Source of the DNA: Cucumis sativus
Taxonomy: Eukaryota > Streptophyta > Magnoliopsida > Cucurbitales > Cucurbitaceae
Assembly (NCBI RefSeq): GCF_000004075.3
Contig: NC_026659.2
Span: 6,200,001-6,264,000, forward strand
Reading direction: 5' to 3'
DNA: 64,000 nucleotides
Shown here: positions 1-13,529 of the stretch, piece by piece
Layout: each line of letters opens with the position of its first letter
How positions within the stretch are numbered: the stretch's first letter is position 1
Notes under the pieces: model-generated
What the model saw: only the letters and a program-made list of their open reading frames with translations
What the model was told of the DNA's origin: nothing
The model's database searches: none
Made by a program: the position numbers and the translations under genes

Positions 1-3000
1 TTAGATACCCCTCAAGAAAAAAGAAAGACAACAAAGGAAACAAAAGCTTTAATCAAAAGTATATGTGCTCATTCCAAAGGGGATCCATACTATACAACTG
101 GGTCCATTTGATTCTCTCATCTTGGACCTCTCTCATCTTCCCATTTTATATCCTTTAATTAACCTAGCTACAATAATATCATCATTTAGCTTTTAATTAT
201 TTTTATATATACACACATAGGTCACATAGTTAAAAGTAATTTTTTTTTTTAATATCCATATCTTATCTATATCTACCTTAAGAATAAAGGCTCTTATACT
301 TGAAAAGACTGCAATCTTTAAGATTTGCATTTTAAATTCTACCCTTTAATTAAAGAAGGGAGAAAGTAAAGATTTTTCCTTTTTCTTAGAAGAAAAAAAA
401 TAGGATTGGATCTTTCTAGAAAAATATAGATTTGTTCTCTCTTCTACTACTTTCATGTAAACCATTATATATTACAGTGTTTGTGGATATGTTGATATAA
501 CCATACATCAAATAGTGAGACATTTGTATTAGTTGTGATTAGTCTCCATATCTTCCTTTTATAATAATCTATAAAGCATAACAAAATATCAACTATTAAT
601 TGATCTCTATATGAATGTGTATATAGTATTAATTCTTGCTTCTTCTTCTTCTTCTTTTTTTTTTTTTTTTTTTATGAAATCTCTTAAAAAATAATGCAAT
701 ATTAGGGTCTTTCCCCTTAAATTTATTTATTGATTATCATAATTATAATTGTTTAATAAAGAAATTAAATTAAAAACATGTGGGTAAGCTTAATAACTAT
801 GTTATTTGTTCAACGCAATAAAAACAAAACAAGCTGTTGCCATCATGACTAATTGAGCACCAAAGAGAATTGGTCTATTTCCCAAAAGGTGTTATAATTA
901 ATACTATTATTTATATTCAAATTACCATGGGCAAATTTGTGTCTTAATATTTTTAAAAAAATTGAAATTATAAAAGAGAGTGTAAATTGATTTAATTGTG
1001 AAAGTTGAAGTCTCAAATTAGTTGATGTTCAAAGTCTAGATTTGGATACTCGTTGAAATAACTCAATTGTATGTTATATTGTTTTTTTTTTTTTTTCTTC
1101 TTTTTCTAGAAAGGTGACTTAGGTATTAAAGGATTCGATTTCAAGTAGTAACAATTTTTTGTTGGGAAGGCAAAGGTGAGTTTAAAGAATAAGGAATATC
1201 CTAAAGTTAAAAAAATAATAATTAGAAAACAAAAAAAGAAAAAAAGAAAAGGTAAAATTGAAAAGGGTTTGTTGTTGTAATGTGAACTCCGATGGGTTCC
1301 ACCGCCCCCCACCGCCACTAATGATATTCTCTCCTCCACCTGACCACCTGGCCACCTCCATCATTTGTTTTCTTCGATACAACTTCACTCTTTAAATTAT
1401 ATTTTCTAAATTTATAATCTCCAATAAATATCTTTATTTTCAATTTTTTTTTATTAAAAGTGATAGAAAATACTGAATTTTAATTAATTATAATTGTTTA
1501 AAAAATAAAAAGAAGAGTGAAAGATATGTTGATGTAAGTCTATTATCTCATTTAGCTTCAAAATTTGTGTAATTGTTAGTCTTCCATGATTCTAAAATAG
1601 AGTCAACCTCATGTTAACTATTTTAAATTTATTAAAAGTTAAAAGTATAAAATAACGTAATTATTAAGATATAATCTAAAAATTTAATTGAAATGAAACT
1701 CAAAATTTATTTAAAGAATTAACTATGTAACATTTTTTATTTAATTCTATATTTATATTTGTTTAATGTGAAGATGTATATATATCAAAGTTGATGTGTT
1801 ACAATATATTATTTAATTAGAGTTTTATATATTTTTTGAGAAAGAATTTTATTCGATTCATTCTGTTTTTGCAATAACAACAATATCGTGGACTTGGTTT
1901 AATTTGTCTCATCACCTTTTTCATGGAAATTGATGAAGAATAAAATAGTATATCCATATTTTTTATTTAAAAAAAATATTCGAACAAATTAATTCTTTGT
2001 TCCACATATTAAGAACAATTAATCTTTTCTAAAAAAGAAAGATGAACTAATCTTAATTTTTTTTAGTACCAATAATGAATCTTTAAATTGTTTATTTACT
2101 TAATCATCATATAATATTAATTGGAATGAGGCATGTCGAATGGCGAGTATGTTCATCAACAATGAATGGATATATAATTGCAAATATTAAGTTTAGTGAA
2201 AATATTTTACTTTAAAATATTCTAAATTTACTTCGAAGTTTCTCAATTGGGAGTCTTCTTCTTCTTCTTCTTCTTCTTCTTTTTTTGTTGATTTACTTTT
2301 ATGCATGGGAACAAAAACAAAAAAGAAATGTATTTTGCTAAACATGAAGGGAGAATCTATGAGGCCATTCCAATTATTTGCAATCAATGAATGAGGTGGA
2401 AATGAAGATTGAAATTCTTCTTCATCCCAATGTTATTCCTTCTCAACTACCACCTTCCTAACTTCCAAAAATAGCTTCAATTTAAAATAAAATTATATTT
2501 TCCAAAAATAGAACTCAAACAATCATCATATGAATAAGATTATTCCAAATTTATTTTAAGAAAAAATAAAGCATTATTATAAATGAAAATGATAGAAAGA
2601 GAGAGATGTTCCTAAGAATTTACGGATGGTTTGAGTGAAAGGGAATCAAACAAGCCACATGGAAATTAGAAAAATTCATAGGCCATTTTAATCTATAGCA
2701 AACAAGCTCACATGGTTAAAACAGTATTTTTGTTTCTATAAATTTTTGAAATTCTAATCCGTGCATTATCGATAATTATTTTTAATATTATATTATTTAC
2801 TAACATTTCTACTCTTTTAAAATATACACTCATTTGTATAGAAAAATACTATTGTTTTTAGCTAATTTTAATAACCAATAAAAAGGATTGAATTTAAGAA
2901 TTTATTTAAAATTACTAAACTAAATATATAAAATTGAAATTAAATAAATGGTTTAAAACCAAGGATAAAAATATTCATTGACTAAATATCTTTAATATCT

Positions 3001-4620
3001 TCTATAAATGCTTGAAAAACATAAATAATCTCATTTGGATTAAGAGAACTAATATTAGTATCCATAATTTAGTTTGGGAGTAAAATTAATAAACATGATA
3101 GATTAATAATAAATATGGATGGATTTTGATATTTTATATATATGTATATGTAAAATTAAAATTACAATATCAATATTAATTAGTGGGGCCTGGGGAATGT
3201 TTGTTACAAATAAAAATGAAAATAACAAATATCAAATACCAAATACCAAATAAATAATAATAATAATAATAATAAAAGATTATTCGAAACGCAAAGACAG
3301 AAAGACATAAGTGCCATCGCAGTCATACTTCCGTCCCCACCTTTCTTATTTATTTTTGAAGGAAAATAACCTATTTTATTATTTTATTTCTAATCTTAAA
3401 TTAAATCACTTTAATTTTACATTTTTAATTTTTAAACTCTCTGCATAATGCTTACTAGTGGCCTCCTTACTAACTATATGTATAGAGTTGGCATTTAATC
3501 ATATGACATGACGTGATAAATTTATGAAATTAAAATCTGGATATTTTGCTTTCTTTCATTCTCATAATCTTATGATTAATCGTGTTTTTTTAAAATTCAA
3601 TCAATATAAAATTAAAAGTGTTAACGTTTGAATAAAATATTTTATACATGATGTAGTAATTAATTATGATTTTGACTTAAATTGAAAAATATAAAGAGAG
3701 AGAGAATATGAAAATATGTAGTTCCTATGTTAGTACTTAGCCACATAACTGATTGATACATTAATTATATCCATAGTTGACATTTTTGTTTTATTTTAAA
3801 TTTTTTAAAAGATAAGTTTACATCTTATTCCTAATCACCTCTTAAGTATAACTAAAAAAGAGAATATAAGTACCAACTTTGATATATTTAATGGTACATT
3901 TTCTTTTCAAGACTACGACATATGTACTATTTGTATTTGTAGGCATTAAAACACAGCATACGTGGATGGCGAATTAGATATTGTGATACGTGTCAAATTA
4001 GTACTAGTTGCAACCATTCCTAACATGATATTCACTTTTATGAAAATAATAAATGAATAATTCATGGTATGTAGGGATGATATCTTCATAACTAAATTTT
4101 TTGGATTAGAAATTCTTGTTACTACCAAAAGTCTTTTACTAATTTAGATAGTAGAAGCAACGTGTCAGAGGGCCAAATTCTATTTTCTTAGGAGTTAGGA
4201 CAGGTCGAACCAATGTTGATGGATTAGGATATGTGGTTTGACTTGTAGTTAGTGGAGGTACTTGCTTGCAAAAAGTTACTGGTAAAGCATGTTGGAGTGA
4301 GTTGTTTTTTTCCTTTCTCTTCTTGAATAAATTTTAGATTTATAATAAAAATCTTATAGAAAAGAAATGAAGTAAGTAAAGGTGAGATTTATTGAAAAAT
4401 AAAACTAAAAGAGTGGGAAAAGTTGAAAGTATTAAGACCTTTTTATAGTTTAATTTGGTAAAAACTGGGGACTGGAAACCGACCGATGGAATTAACCGGC
4501 ATCCGAGAAAACGGACATGGGAGTGATTGGGGACGACTATCGGCATGGATCCCCTAATATGGATTCGAAAGCAAATAGAAAAAAAAACGAAAAAGATTGC
4601 AAGTCGGCTAAACCCTAAAA
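1..4620. other. AT-rich intergenic region, no gene seen
   Basis: Long A/T runs, short TA and CTT microsatellites and no open frame that looks like a real protein. The few frames of 60-77 codons here read through low-complexity tracts or short AT-rich stretches and have no recognisable domain. I see no RNA gene. The last 150 bases are more GC-balanced and lead into the acyltransferase gene, so they probably hold its promoter and 5' leader, but I cannot point to a clear TATA box. Confidence 0.6.
2255..2280. repeat. CTT trinucleotide microsatellite
   Basis: About eight uninterrupted CTT units followed by a T run. It lies in intergenic DNA with no gene nearby. Confidence 0.9.
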
Positions 4621-4796
4621 GCTAACCCCCCCCCCCTTGAGAATCTCATCTCCCCCACAAATCTTCTCTACAGTTTTATTTTTTTTAAATCTTTCCAAAA
4701 TCTCTCTCCACTTTTCCCCTAAAATGTCCTCTTCAAATTCACCCCTTCTTCTTCCCATTTTCCCCCAATTCCCTTCTCCATTTTCCTCTCCCTCCC

Positions 4797-6122
4797 ATGG
4801 CCGCTTCCACTCCAATCCTCATCCAACAAGCCCGTCTCCTCACCCCTTCCCAACCCACTCCCCCTCGTCTCCTCTCCCTCTCCGCCATTGATTCCCAGCT
4901 CTTCCTCCGCTTCACCATCGAATATCTCCTCATCTACACTCTCCCTTCCTCCTCCCACCCCTCCGCCATTTCCTCCGCCTTCCGAGCTGCTCTCTCCGAC
5001 CTTCTCATTCTCTATTTCCCTCTTTCAGGTCGGGTCAGGGAGAAATCCGATGGGTCGGGTTTGGAAGTGGTTTGTCGTTCTCAAGGGGTTTTGTTTGTTG
5101 AAGCAGTTTCGGATTTCTACACGGCAGCGGACTTCGATCGCCCGCCGCGTTCTGTCGCGGAGTGGCGTGGGTTTTTGTCGTTTTCTGTAGAGGATGTTTT
5201 GGATGGATCTCCGCCGTTGGTTGTTCAGTTGACGTGGCTTAAAGATGGAGCCTTGGCGGTTGGTGTTGGTTTTAATCATTGTCTTTGTGATGGAATTGGT
5301 AGTGCTGAGTTTCTTAACTCGTTTGCTGAGTTGGTTGTTGGCAGACTCGGCCGTGCTACCGAGTTGAAGCCTATTCCCGTTTGGGATCGACATCTACTCA
5401 CTCCACAATCACGGCTTTCTCAACGTCGGACCCCGTTTATCTCCCCGGAATTCCAACGTGTCCCTGATCTCTGCCGTTTCATGTCACGTTTTGTTGATGA
5501 ACCACTCGTTCCGACCTCGGTGAGCTTTGGAAAAATTCATCTCACGCGTTTGAAGTCACTTGCGCACTCCACGCGCCGTCCTGGAGAAACGGCGTTCACG
5601 GCTTTTGAAGTTCTTGCTGCTCATATATGGCGGAGCTGGGCTCAATCTTTGAAACTCCCTCCTAATCAAACGCTTAAGCTTCTTTTTAGTGTAAATGTAA
5701 GAAAACGGATTAAACCCAACCTTCCCGCCGGTTACTACGGCAACGCCTTCGTCCTGGGTTGCGCTCAGACCACCGCCGGGGAGCTAGGGGAGAAGAAGCT
5801 CGGACACGTTGCCGGTTTAATAAAGAAGGCGAAAGAGAGCGTGGGAGATGAACACGTGAGGCATGTGACTGAGCTGGTGAGCGAGTCGAGAGTGTGTCCT
5901 GACTCAGTGGGAGTTCTTATAGTGTCACAGTGGTCAAGGCTGGGGTTAGAGAAGGTTGATTTTGGAATGGGCCGACCCGTTCACGTGGGACCGGTTTGTT
6001 GCGACCGGTATTGTATTTTGTTACCGGTTTACAATCAAACGGAGGCTGTGAAGGTTACGTTGGCAGTCCCCAAATCTGCGGTTGACAAGTATGAATCCAT
6101 GGTTAGAAACGTGGCCACGTGA
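4797..6122 (+). CDS. BAHD-family acyl-CoA-dependent acyltransferase, intronless
   Basis: 441 aa, a normal BAHD length, in one exon. BAHD enzymes transfer an acyl group from acyl-CoA to an alcohol or amine of a specialised metabolite or cell-wall/cuticle precursor, usually in the cytosol. The catalytic HxxxD motif is present as HCLCD at residues 161-165, inside the usual GVGFN-H-CDG context. The second family motif, normally DFGWG, is DFGMG at 388-392, so the Trp is Met. The N-terminal part (SAIDSQLF, FPLSGR) is also typical. There is no signal peptide. The ATG at 4797 starts the family-typical N-terminus. It follows a pyrimidine-rich leader with an 11-C run at 4626-4636. The first 400 coding bases are much richer in C than the surroundings. 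The donor and acceptor substrates cannot be read from the sequence. By memory the closest Arabidopsis type is At2g40230-like. Confidence 0.93.
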   Translation: MAASTPILIQQARLLTPSQPTPPRLLSLSAIDSQLFLRFTIEYLLIYTLPSSSHPSAISSAFRAALSDLLILYFPLSGRVREKSDGSGLEVVCRSQGVLFVEAVSDFYTAADFDRPPRSVAEWRGFLSFSVEDVLDGSPPLVVQLTWLKDGALAVGVGFNHCLCDGIGSAEFLNSFAELVVGRLGRATELKPIPVWDRHLLTPQSRLSQRRTPFISPEFQRVPDLCRFMSRFVDEPLVPTSVSFGKIHLTRLKSLAHSTRRPGETAFTAFEVLAAHIWRSWAQSLKLPPNQTLKLLFSVNVRKRIKPNLPAGYYGNAFVLGCAQTTAGELGEKKLGHVAGLIKKAKESVGDEHVRHVTELVSESRVCPDSVGVLIVSQWSRLGLEKVDFGMGRPVHVGPVCCDRYCILLPVYNQTEAVKVTLAVPKSAVDKYESMVRNVAT

Positions 6123-7925
6123 ATACATTCAATTGTAACACGTGGCGGAGCTGACATGTAAAAAATGTTAAAACAACTTTTCTTCTTTCCTTTTTCTTTT
6201 TCTTTTTTCCTCCTATCTTTCTTGTTTTTTTGCCTTCCGAATATATTGATTTTATTGATTTAATTAATTTACTTTCCTAATTTGCCCCTTTTGAGATATG
6301 CCACGTGGACTCCACAAACACTAAAAAGTTTTGGCTGTCCCAACTTTGTTTGGCACAACGTGGGCGTTTTGATGCCCTCCTCGCCTCGTAGCATTACTTA
6401 ATTAAATCAAATCTTTTCATCCCATCCATGCTAAATAAAAATAAATTTCTTTTTCTTTTTTTAACATATAATCTTTTAAAGATATATATATATATATACA
6501 TCAAATGTGTATTTTGTAATACATTTGTTAATAATAATTAAAAAGGGTTAAACACAACATACTCATGGGCATCATTGTTGTTAAAGACATTACGCTAAGG
6601 TTTAGGGCATCAATATCTACCTTTTACATTTTTAGATTTCTTTTTTTTTTTATTATCACTATTCAATTCTTTATGGCTTTTTCCTTTTTATAAAAAAATA
6701 ACATTATACGACACCCTTTGGGACGTTTGAAATTACCAGTTTAATTATTCTTTTCCTTAGCTTAAAGAATCATTAGGATGTGACATAATATCAATAAAGT
6801 TCAAACACATGCAACATATATTCTCACTAACAACAAAAAAAAATGTAATTTTTTTATAGTTATAAGTCTAGTCAATATTTAAACTGACTTCAACTGTTGA
6901 AGAGTACAAACTAATTGTGGGTTAGATGGTTTAATTCATTAAATATATTATTTAAAAAGTTTTTGGTCTATCACGCATGTTTATCCTTATGATTGAGTAA
7001 ACAAAGCGAGAGTATGAGCCAAAACAAGCTTAACTCAGTAGTAATTGTCACGATTCATTATCTTTAAGGTGCCAAACCACACCATTATCGTACTAGTAAA
7101 AGAAAAATCAAATAAAATAAGAGTTTATAATTATGAAAAATAAAATATAATTATCAAACAAATCAAACAATTAGGAAACTCACTCCTAATTTAATAATTC
7201 CAATCCTAAAAAGAGAAGTAATCTCATTCCTTTCCAAACCTTCCCCACTTTTGCATTTATAAATATGAGATTCAAAACCTTATTTTAACTAACTATTTTA
7301 CAAATTTATCTTTTATCTTTTATCTCTTATTTATAATATTTTATAATAATTTTCTTCAAACAAAAAAAAAAGGCATATTAATTTTTTTTTGAAAAAATAT
7401 TTTTAATATACAAACTTTTTTTCTTCCCTCTCTTTTCTTATGATTTCCTCTTCCAAATAAAACTATATCTCAAAGTAGAACTCTAAAATAAATAAAAATA
7501 TCTTTAGAATTGAGGCAATCCTCTTCCTCTTCCTCTTCCTCTATAGCGATGACGATCCTTACCCAAAACAAATCTCACCCATTATCTCAAAAACTCATCA
7601 AACGTAAAAGGGAGGAATGGAAATTGAAAACGGAAGTCTTGACTACTGTAATTCAAGTATGATGGTCTACTTGATTGGCATTGAAGCACCCAAATCTCTT
7701 AAATGTATATAAGAAAAGTCCTTCATCTTAAATTCTTGGTTGCTTCTTCTCTGCCCATGAGACAGTTGTTGGTTATAAAGGAAGTAGGAAGAGAAGAGAA
7801 TGAGCACAGTAGAGAAAGGGGAAGCTTGGGAAATTTCTGATGGGTTGTTTTTGTTGTGTTATTTATGAGTACAGGGCATTTTCTTTTATAATGGAAACGA
7901 TTCAAAAAATAGAAAAGCTACTTTT
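6123..7925. other. Intergenic DNA between BAHD gene and copia remnant
   Basis: The first 250 bases are the likely 3' UTR of the acyltransferase gene, with T-rich tracts that could serve 3'-end formation. Two CCACGTGG/ACACGTGG-type G-box cores occur near 6138 and 6302. Their position downstream of the gene makes a regulatory role uncertain. The rest is AT-rich, with a CTCTTC tandem stretch near 7518-7543. No gene seen. Confidence 0.5.
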
Positions 7926-9567
7926 TACAATGTTAGCAGATGTGTAACACGCAATTTTGCTCGAAGTAGAATGAAGGATTGGGCAGATAATGGTTTGGTC
8001 AGAACGTCTGCAACTTGAGCTGTAGCTAGAAGATGTTGGACTACACAATTCTTTGTTTTGTTGTAGAACAAGGTAGATGTCTAGCTCTACGTGTTTTGAT
8101 CTTGAGTGTAGGATTAGAATTGCACTTATTGCACCAAAGTATTGATGGTTTTGGTAGATGAATCTTTAGTTCTTTGAAGAGGAAGGCTAGCCATACGAGT
8201 TCTGTGGTTTGCGTTTGCAAGACAACAAAATTCTTCTTTAGTGCTTGATCTAGGTACAGTATGTTGCATTTTTTTTTATCTGCAAGTAATTAATTTACTA
8301 GGTAGGCTATTTCAGCCCTTGTGATTGTTGCATAGTGTAGGGTTCCTACAATGCTCTTTGTATGTGAAGGGATTTTAAAAAATTTCACTACTTTTTGTGA
8401 TAGAATGGTAGAGCAGATCATATGGGTTACAATAGAATTTGCATTAGTCATCTTTGTTCTTTAAAGTATTTTTGCGATGTATTGTTCTTAGGATAAGAAT
8501 AGTCTACCGGTTTGTGGATAAGATACTTCTATTCCCAAGAAGTAGTTGAGTTTTCCAAGGTCTTTTAAGTACAAAGTTTCATTCATTTGAGATATTATTT
8601 GTCAATCTCATGATTTGAGGAACTAGTGATGATAATGTCTTCTACATATATTAGAATGTAGTAGGAGGAGTGATTTGTCAGTTTCACGAACAGTGTAAAT
8701 CCTCAAGACTGTAGGAAGGTTTTTAGTCTCAAAAACCATACTCTTAAAGCTTGTTTTAAGCCGTATAAGACCTTCTTGAGTTCGCATACTAATTATTTAT
8801 GTGAGTTGTTCTCAATGATAAAGCCAAATGGTTGCTCCATGAATACTTCCTCAGTTACAATGCCATGAAAGAAGGCATTGTATATGTCTAATTGTGGGAT
8901 TTGCCCATTGTGTACAAGGGCCAAATTTAATGGTTATAGGTTTTACAATAGGGGTGTAAGTTTCTGAATAGTCTGTCTGTTGTGCTACTAAGTGTGCTTT
9001 GTATCTGAATTTTTCTCTATTTTAAATATCCATTTCGAGCCAATCATTTTCTTATTGTGGGGCATTGGAACTAGCTCCCATATGTTTGCTTCTCATTAGG
9101 GCTTTATATTTATCCATCATTGCTTCAATCTAGTGAAGACACTTTAGTGCTTCTTTGGCTGAGTGGGATTCTTTGTCATATAATTCTGTGAGTTAAGCTT
9201 TTGGCTTTCGGATACCATTCTTTGATCTTGTATCCATTTGGTGTACATTAGTAGTAGTATAAGTTTGTGATGATGGAGCATGTTCACTTGGTTGAGGTGT
9301 GAGTTTGGTTGAGAGATGGTCTGGTCAATGGGAATGGATTGAGTATGATTGGGTGAGTTTGTGTGGCTGTTGTACTGGTTTTCTGGTGGAGTGGTATTTT
9401 GGGAAAGGGATACTTGTTGGTTGAACTGCTATGGTGGGTACATAGAGAGATGAGGTTTGTTTGATGGGTACGAAATCAAGAGATGGTCCTTGAAGCTCTT
9501 GAGTTCCAGTTCCAATCACTGAATAATCTCTAGAACTCTTGCAACTCGAAGGATTTTCAAGGACCAA
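7926..9567 (-). mobile_element. Decayed Ty1/copia retrotransposon pol fragment
   Basis: Read on the minus strand this block carries, in the proper 5'-3' order, a proline/serine-rich linker (9567-9325, open for 80 codons), a reverse-transcriptase start resembling KFRYKAHLVAQ (about 9020-8970), an RT core with ELKKVLYGLKQA (about 8785-8740), and an RNase H tail (8040-7926) with the copia signature VADVLTKPLS. Several stops and frameshifts break every domain, so it is not functional. No LTR pair is recognisable. The 5' part (gag, protease, integrase) is missing, and the element stops shortly downstream of the EAF gene. An antisense origin inside a gene is unlikely because all the copia motifs are collinear. 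Confidence 0.8.
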
Positions 9568-9975
9568 AGAAATCTTTGATGATCAATAAGGTTTTGAGAA
9601 CCAAGATCACCTTTGAAAATATGAAGACTTCGACAAAAAAGTTGAAAAAAATTGATCACTGAGTGAGCGACAAATTCTATGGATAAAAAAAATAACTTGA
9701 ACCACATGAACCAAAATCACTAAATTTGACAATTTATGTTACAATTCAATTATTTTCAACAATTTTTACACAACATTAAATGACATCAAAGTTCAGGTGA
9801 ACTTAACTTAATCATAATTAACTTACATTTCCTCTTGTGATGTTTGGAGATTTGATTTCCATCACGCCAATTCTTATACTATAAAAGAGGAGAAAAAAAT
9901 GAATGTGATCTAGTGAGAACAACTTTTGCATACATCAGAAGATGGTTTCTGAGATTTCATCAGCTTCATTTCCCA

Positions 9976-12820
9976 TTAAATTGAGGTAACCGAATCCTCA
10001 TCACTAGCTTCACTATCACTGCTGGCACTACTACTTCCACTGCTGCTTCCACTGCCTGATCCGCTACTACTAGAACTTGAGCTCTGCTCGGCCCTACCTT
10101 CTGCATTAACCTGAGCTCTGAGGGCTTCTGCAGCATTAGGTCCCTTCTCGGCTTCATCGCCACTATCATCCACATCAGCAATCTCATCGTCCGTATCGTT
10201 CTGATGTGGTATATTTATATCGAATCCAGGCTCAACTCTTTCTTCTTCAGCATTATTTCCATCATCAGATGAAACAGACCCGAAAATATCATCAATATCT
10301 ATATCTTGATGCTCATCATCGTTCTTCAGGCCTGGAGAGGAAACAGATACATTTGGTGGATCTGATGAGTAATTAGTAAGGCCTTTACTAGCAACAGTTT
10401 TTGCACCTGCAATGAGCATGAGCATATTTTAGATGGGAGATAAGTAAGATAATCACTAAAACAGACATCACTTGAATGTTTACTTGTTCAAATTCAGTTA
10501 AACAATCAAAGCAGTATCCGTTTTATAGTTGAAATATAAAAAGACATGAACTGTTTAGTTAATCAAGAACCAATTCTGAAGAGAGATTCTGTTGTTTCTC
10601 AGTCAAGAAAATGTTGGGGGAAAACAAGAATATGAGTGAAATATGTAATCAACAGCCATACGCAAATGAACCCTCTAATAACAGTTAAAGTTGCAGCTAA
10701 TGGAAGTATGGAACAAAACATAAACGCTATTTTGTAACCAAAAAAAATCACTAGATGCACATTCTAACTACTTCAAGACCAATCGGTAGAAAGATTATGC
10801 AGAGCAGCCACTGAAAGATTCATATTTAATTTCATACAGCATTCTGAAGTTCGTTCAACATTTATTGGCGAACCCCTCAATGACAAACGGAACCAATGAC
10901 AATCTGAATTTTCGAAAAGGTGTACTTGTTTCTGGAAGAAATGGTCTTCTTACAAATAAATTAAAAAAACATCTAAAGAAAAATATTCCAACATCTGCTG
11001 AACTATAACTCTTCTACTGGAGATAAATGTTGTTTGGCCTTGAGAACAGGTTGTTCAATATGTTGGGCGATATTATCAAATCGTGGCAATAAAAATTAAA
11101 CAAAAACCAGAATCTAGAAGAAAAATAATACTTCAAAATCTCCAAATAAACTAAATGCATTTCTTTTTCATGTTTCTCCTGTTAGGAATGGTGCGAGGCC
11201 TGTAAGGACTGAATCTAGCAGACGACATTGCATCCTGACTTCATGAACAGTTATCATCTCAATATTGAGAAAAGATAACTTCCCAAAGTAAGGTTAGAGG
11301 TAAAGAAACAAAGTTGCAACATACTAACATGATGAGGCACAAAACTACTACTCCTATTAGACACACTTCAGAACACTTCAGAAACTTACTATCAACCCCT
11401 ATGAGGCACAAAACTACTACTCCTCACATTGTCTAAAAGTATACAGATGCAAACTCACTGCATACCAAATTTCTTAGGATTTCTGTAACAAAGGTCTTTT
11501 GTCATAATTCTTCCTCTCATTTTAGCTACAAAACCCTTTTGATAACTTTATGTGACCAACGGCTCCAGATGTCATGAGCTTTCTCTTTCATTATTTTTGC
11601 ATTGCCTCTTGTTCTTTTCATTTTTCTCAAGCTTGGTTTCTTATTTAAAAGAGAAAAAACTGCAGGTTGCAAACTAAGACACCAGGGCAAAAAACAACCA
11701 CAATGAGTAGAGTAGGTAAGCAAAGGATCCAATTTCAGAAACATAGGCAATATTTGCTCTGAAATCATTTCACAATCATCAAATATCGTGGAGATGGATA
11801 GCCAACTGATTACAACAAAGTATATACAAATCCAAAAGTGTTCTAATAAGACCAGATAAGCATATTGACCTGCATTTCCTGGCTCTCCAATATCGATTCG
11901 CTCCACCTCTACCTGTAAATGCAGCACAAGACCAGAGTTATACAATCTCTAGAATATATCTTGTTCAAAAGCAGTTTGAATACATATGAGATTCTTGCCT
12001 GACAGAAGCAAGAAAGATAATATAAACTTCTTCAGCATGTAAATACCAAAAATTCAAATGCTTGATCTATTTCATATAAGCTTATGCAATTAGGAAACAA
12101 TTCATAAAGAGCTCTCACCGGCATGGTTGGAAAACTGCTTCGACCCATATGCATAGGTTTGGAAACTTTAGTCACTGGAGGAGATAACCGAGGCTCCGGC
12201 GGTGTCAAAGAATGAAGGACAGAAGCCGTGGTGGGTGCGGCAGCAGGGGCAGCCACGCCTGCGGTAGTGGCAGGGGCAGCGACAGCAGCAGCAGATTCAC
12301 CTGGCTGTCGAAGGTGTCGAAGCTGATTGACCGCTCGGTGCAGCCGCTCCAACCGGAATGTCTCACCATCAAAAAACAAAACGGCATCATTCTCTTTGTA
12401 ATCCTCACTGCTACCAACGAACGACAAATTGGGTTTCCCAGGTTGACTGTTTTGAAATTCAACAGTAACCCTATTTTCCTTGGTCTTTTTCAGCCACCCC
12501 GGCTTCGTTTTATCAATTGAAGCGGGTTTAAATTCATCTAAAACCACAATGCAGAAACAATTCAAACGATTTGACAAAAGAAATAAATAAAGGCAAAAAA
12601 AAAAAAAAAAACTAATTTCTCACATCACGAAGTTTTGCGCAAAAGAATTTACACCAATTTGGTTTTGCTTTTTGCAATTTGGGATCAATTCGAATGACTT
12701 ACATCGAAAAGTGCAAAATTTGTTGGACGATTCATCCTTGAATGAAGGACCAAGGGATAGGTTATACCACCGATCGGGCTGGGGCGCGGTCTTCGGTTCT
12801 TCTGGGATGTTGTTCGCCAT
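9976..12820 (-). CDS. ELL-associated factor (EAF) family protein, four exons
   Basis: 336 aa. Exons on the minus strand are 12820-12703, 12537-12119, 11912-11870 and 10406-9976. All introns are GT-AG and the 1011 coding nt join in frame. The N-terminal EAF domain (roughly residues 10-115) contains WYNLSLG, YEFKPASID, GKPNLSF and the DAVLFFDGETFRLERLHR block. Then comes an Ala/Pro-rich linker and an acidic, Ser-rich tail (about residues 195-336) with DIDIDDIFG and a long serine run. In animals and fission yeast EAF partners ELL and stimulates RNA polymerase II elongation in the nucleus. The role in plants is less clear. The start is the only ATG that gives the complete EAF domain. Intron 3 is long (1463 nt), and a 139-codon open frame in it (11526-11945) is only intron sequence overlapping exon 3 in another frame. 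Regulation is not visible. Confidence 0.9.
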
Positions 12821-13260
12821 TACTGATTCAAATAGTTATCAAGAAAGGTTCTGATATGGGGTCGCCTTGAAACCTTGAATGGACGGTCCGGAACTAACGA
12901 ATCTTTTTCAAGATGAAACTATCCATATAGAGTAATTCAAAAAACTGAAAACTCAAACTAAGAAAATAAATCGAATTGAAATGGGGTTAGAGTGGTGGTT
13001 ACCCATGAAAATTGAGGAAGAGAAGTGAATGCCCTTCCTGTAGAGTATTCCAAATTGGTTGAGAATTGAGAGATCGAAGAGTAAGTGGATTGAAGGTACA
13101 AATGAGTCGTGGGTAACGCAGACGAAGGGAATAATAGGGGGAAAAGGAGGCTTGTGAACTGATGTTGTGGACGGAGGTTGCCTAAGAACGGCGGTGAGGT
13201 GCGATTAGGAGAGCGAGAGAGAAAAACCGACGGAGATTGGGAGAATGAGAAGGAAAAGCA
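12821..13260 (-). promoter_or_regulatory. Probable 5' leader and promoter of the EAF gene
   Basis: About 440 bases of more balanced composition than the flanks. They hold purine-rich tracts (GAGAGCGAGAGAGAAAAACC near 13210) and no convincing ORF. The sharp return to AT-rich DNA at about 13265 suggests that the transcribed or promoter region ends there. No TATA box is obvious, which fits a housekeeping-type promoter. This is an inference from composition. Confidence 0.4.
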
Positions 13261-13529
13261 TTACGCTTTTTAATATGAATGTATTTAAATATTCTCTTCA
13301 AATTTAAGAAAATATTAAAAAGCTATTAGGGTTTCTTTTGTTTTTTTTTTTAATACCACAAACTCGTCCTGTGTACATTTACATTAGAAAAATTCAACAT
13401 ATTTTTACTTCTTTATAATATAAATGGAAGAAATTTTAGAATACCCATAAACTAATTTTAATTATTTTGATCAAATTAAATATTATTTAACCCAAATTGA
13501 AGTGAAATTAAATATTATCTTGTAAGAGT

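Noticed and set aside
11526-11945. 139-codon minus-strand open frame
   Set aside because: It lies in intron 3 of the EAF gene and overlaps exon 3 in another frame; the exon-joined EAF model explains the region.
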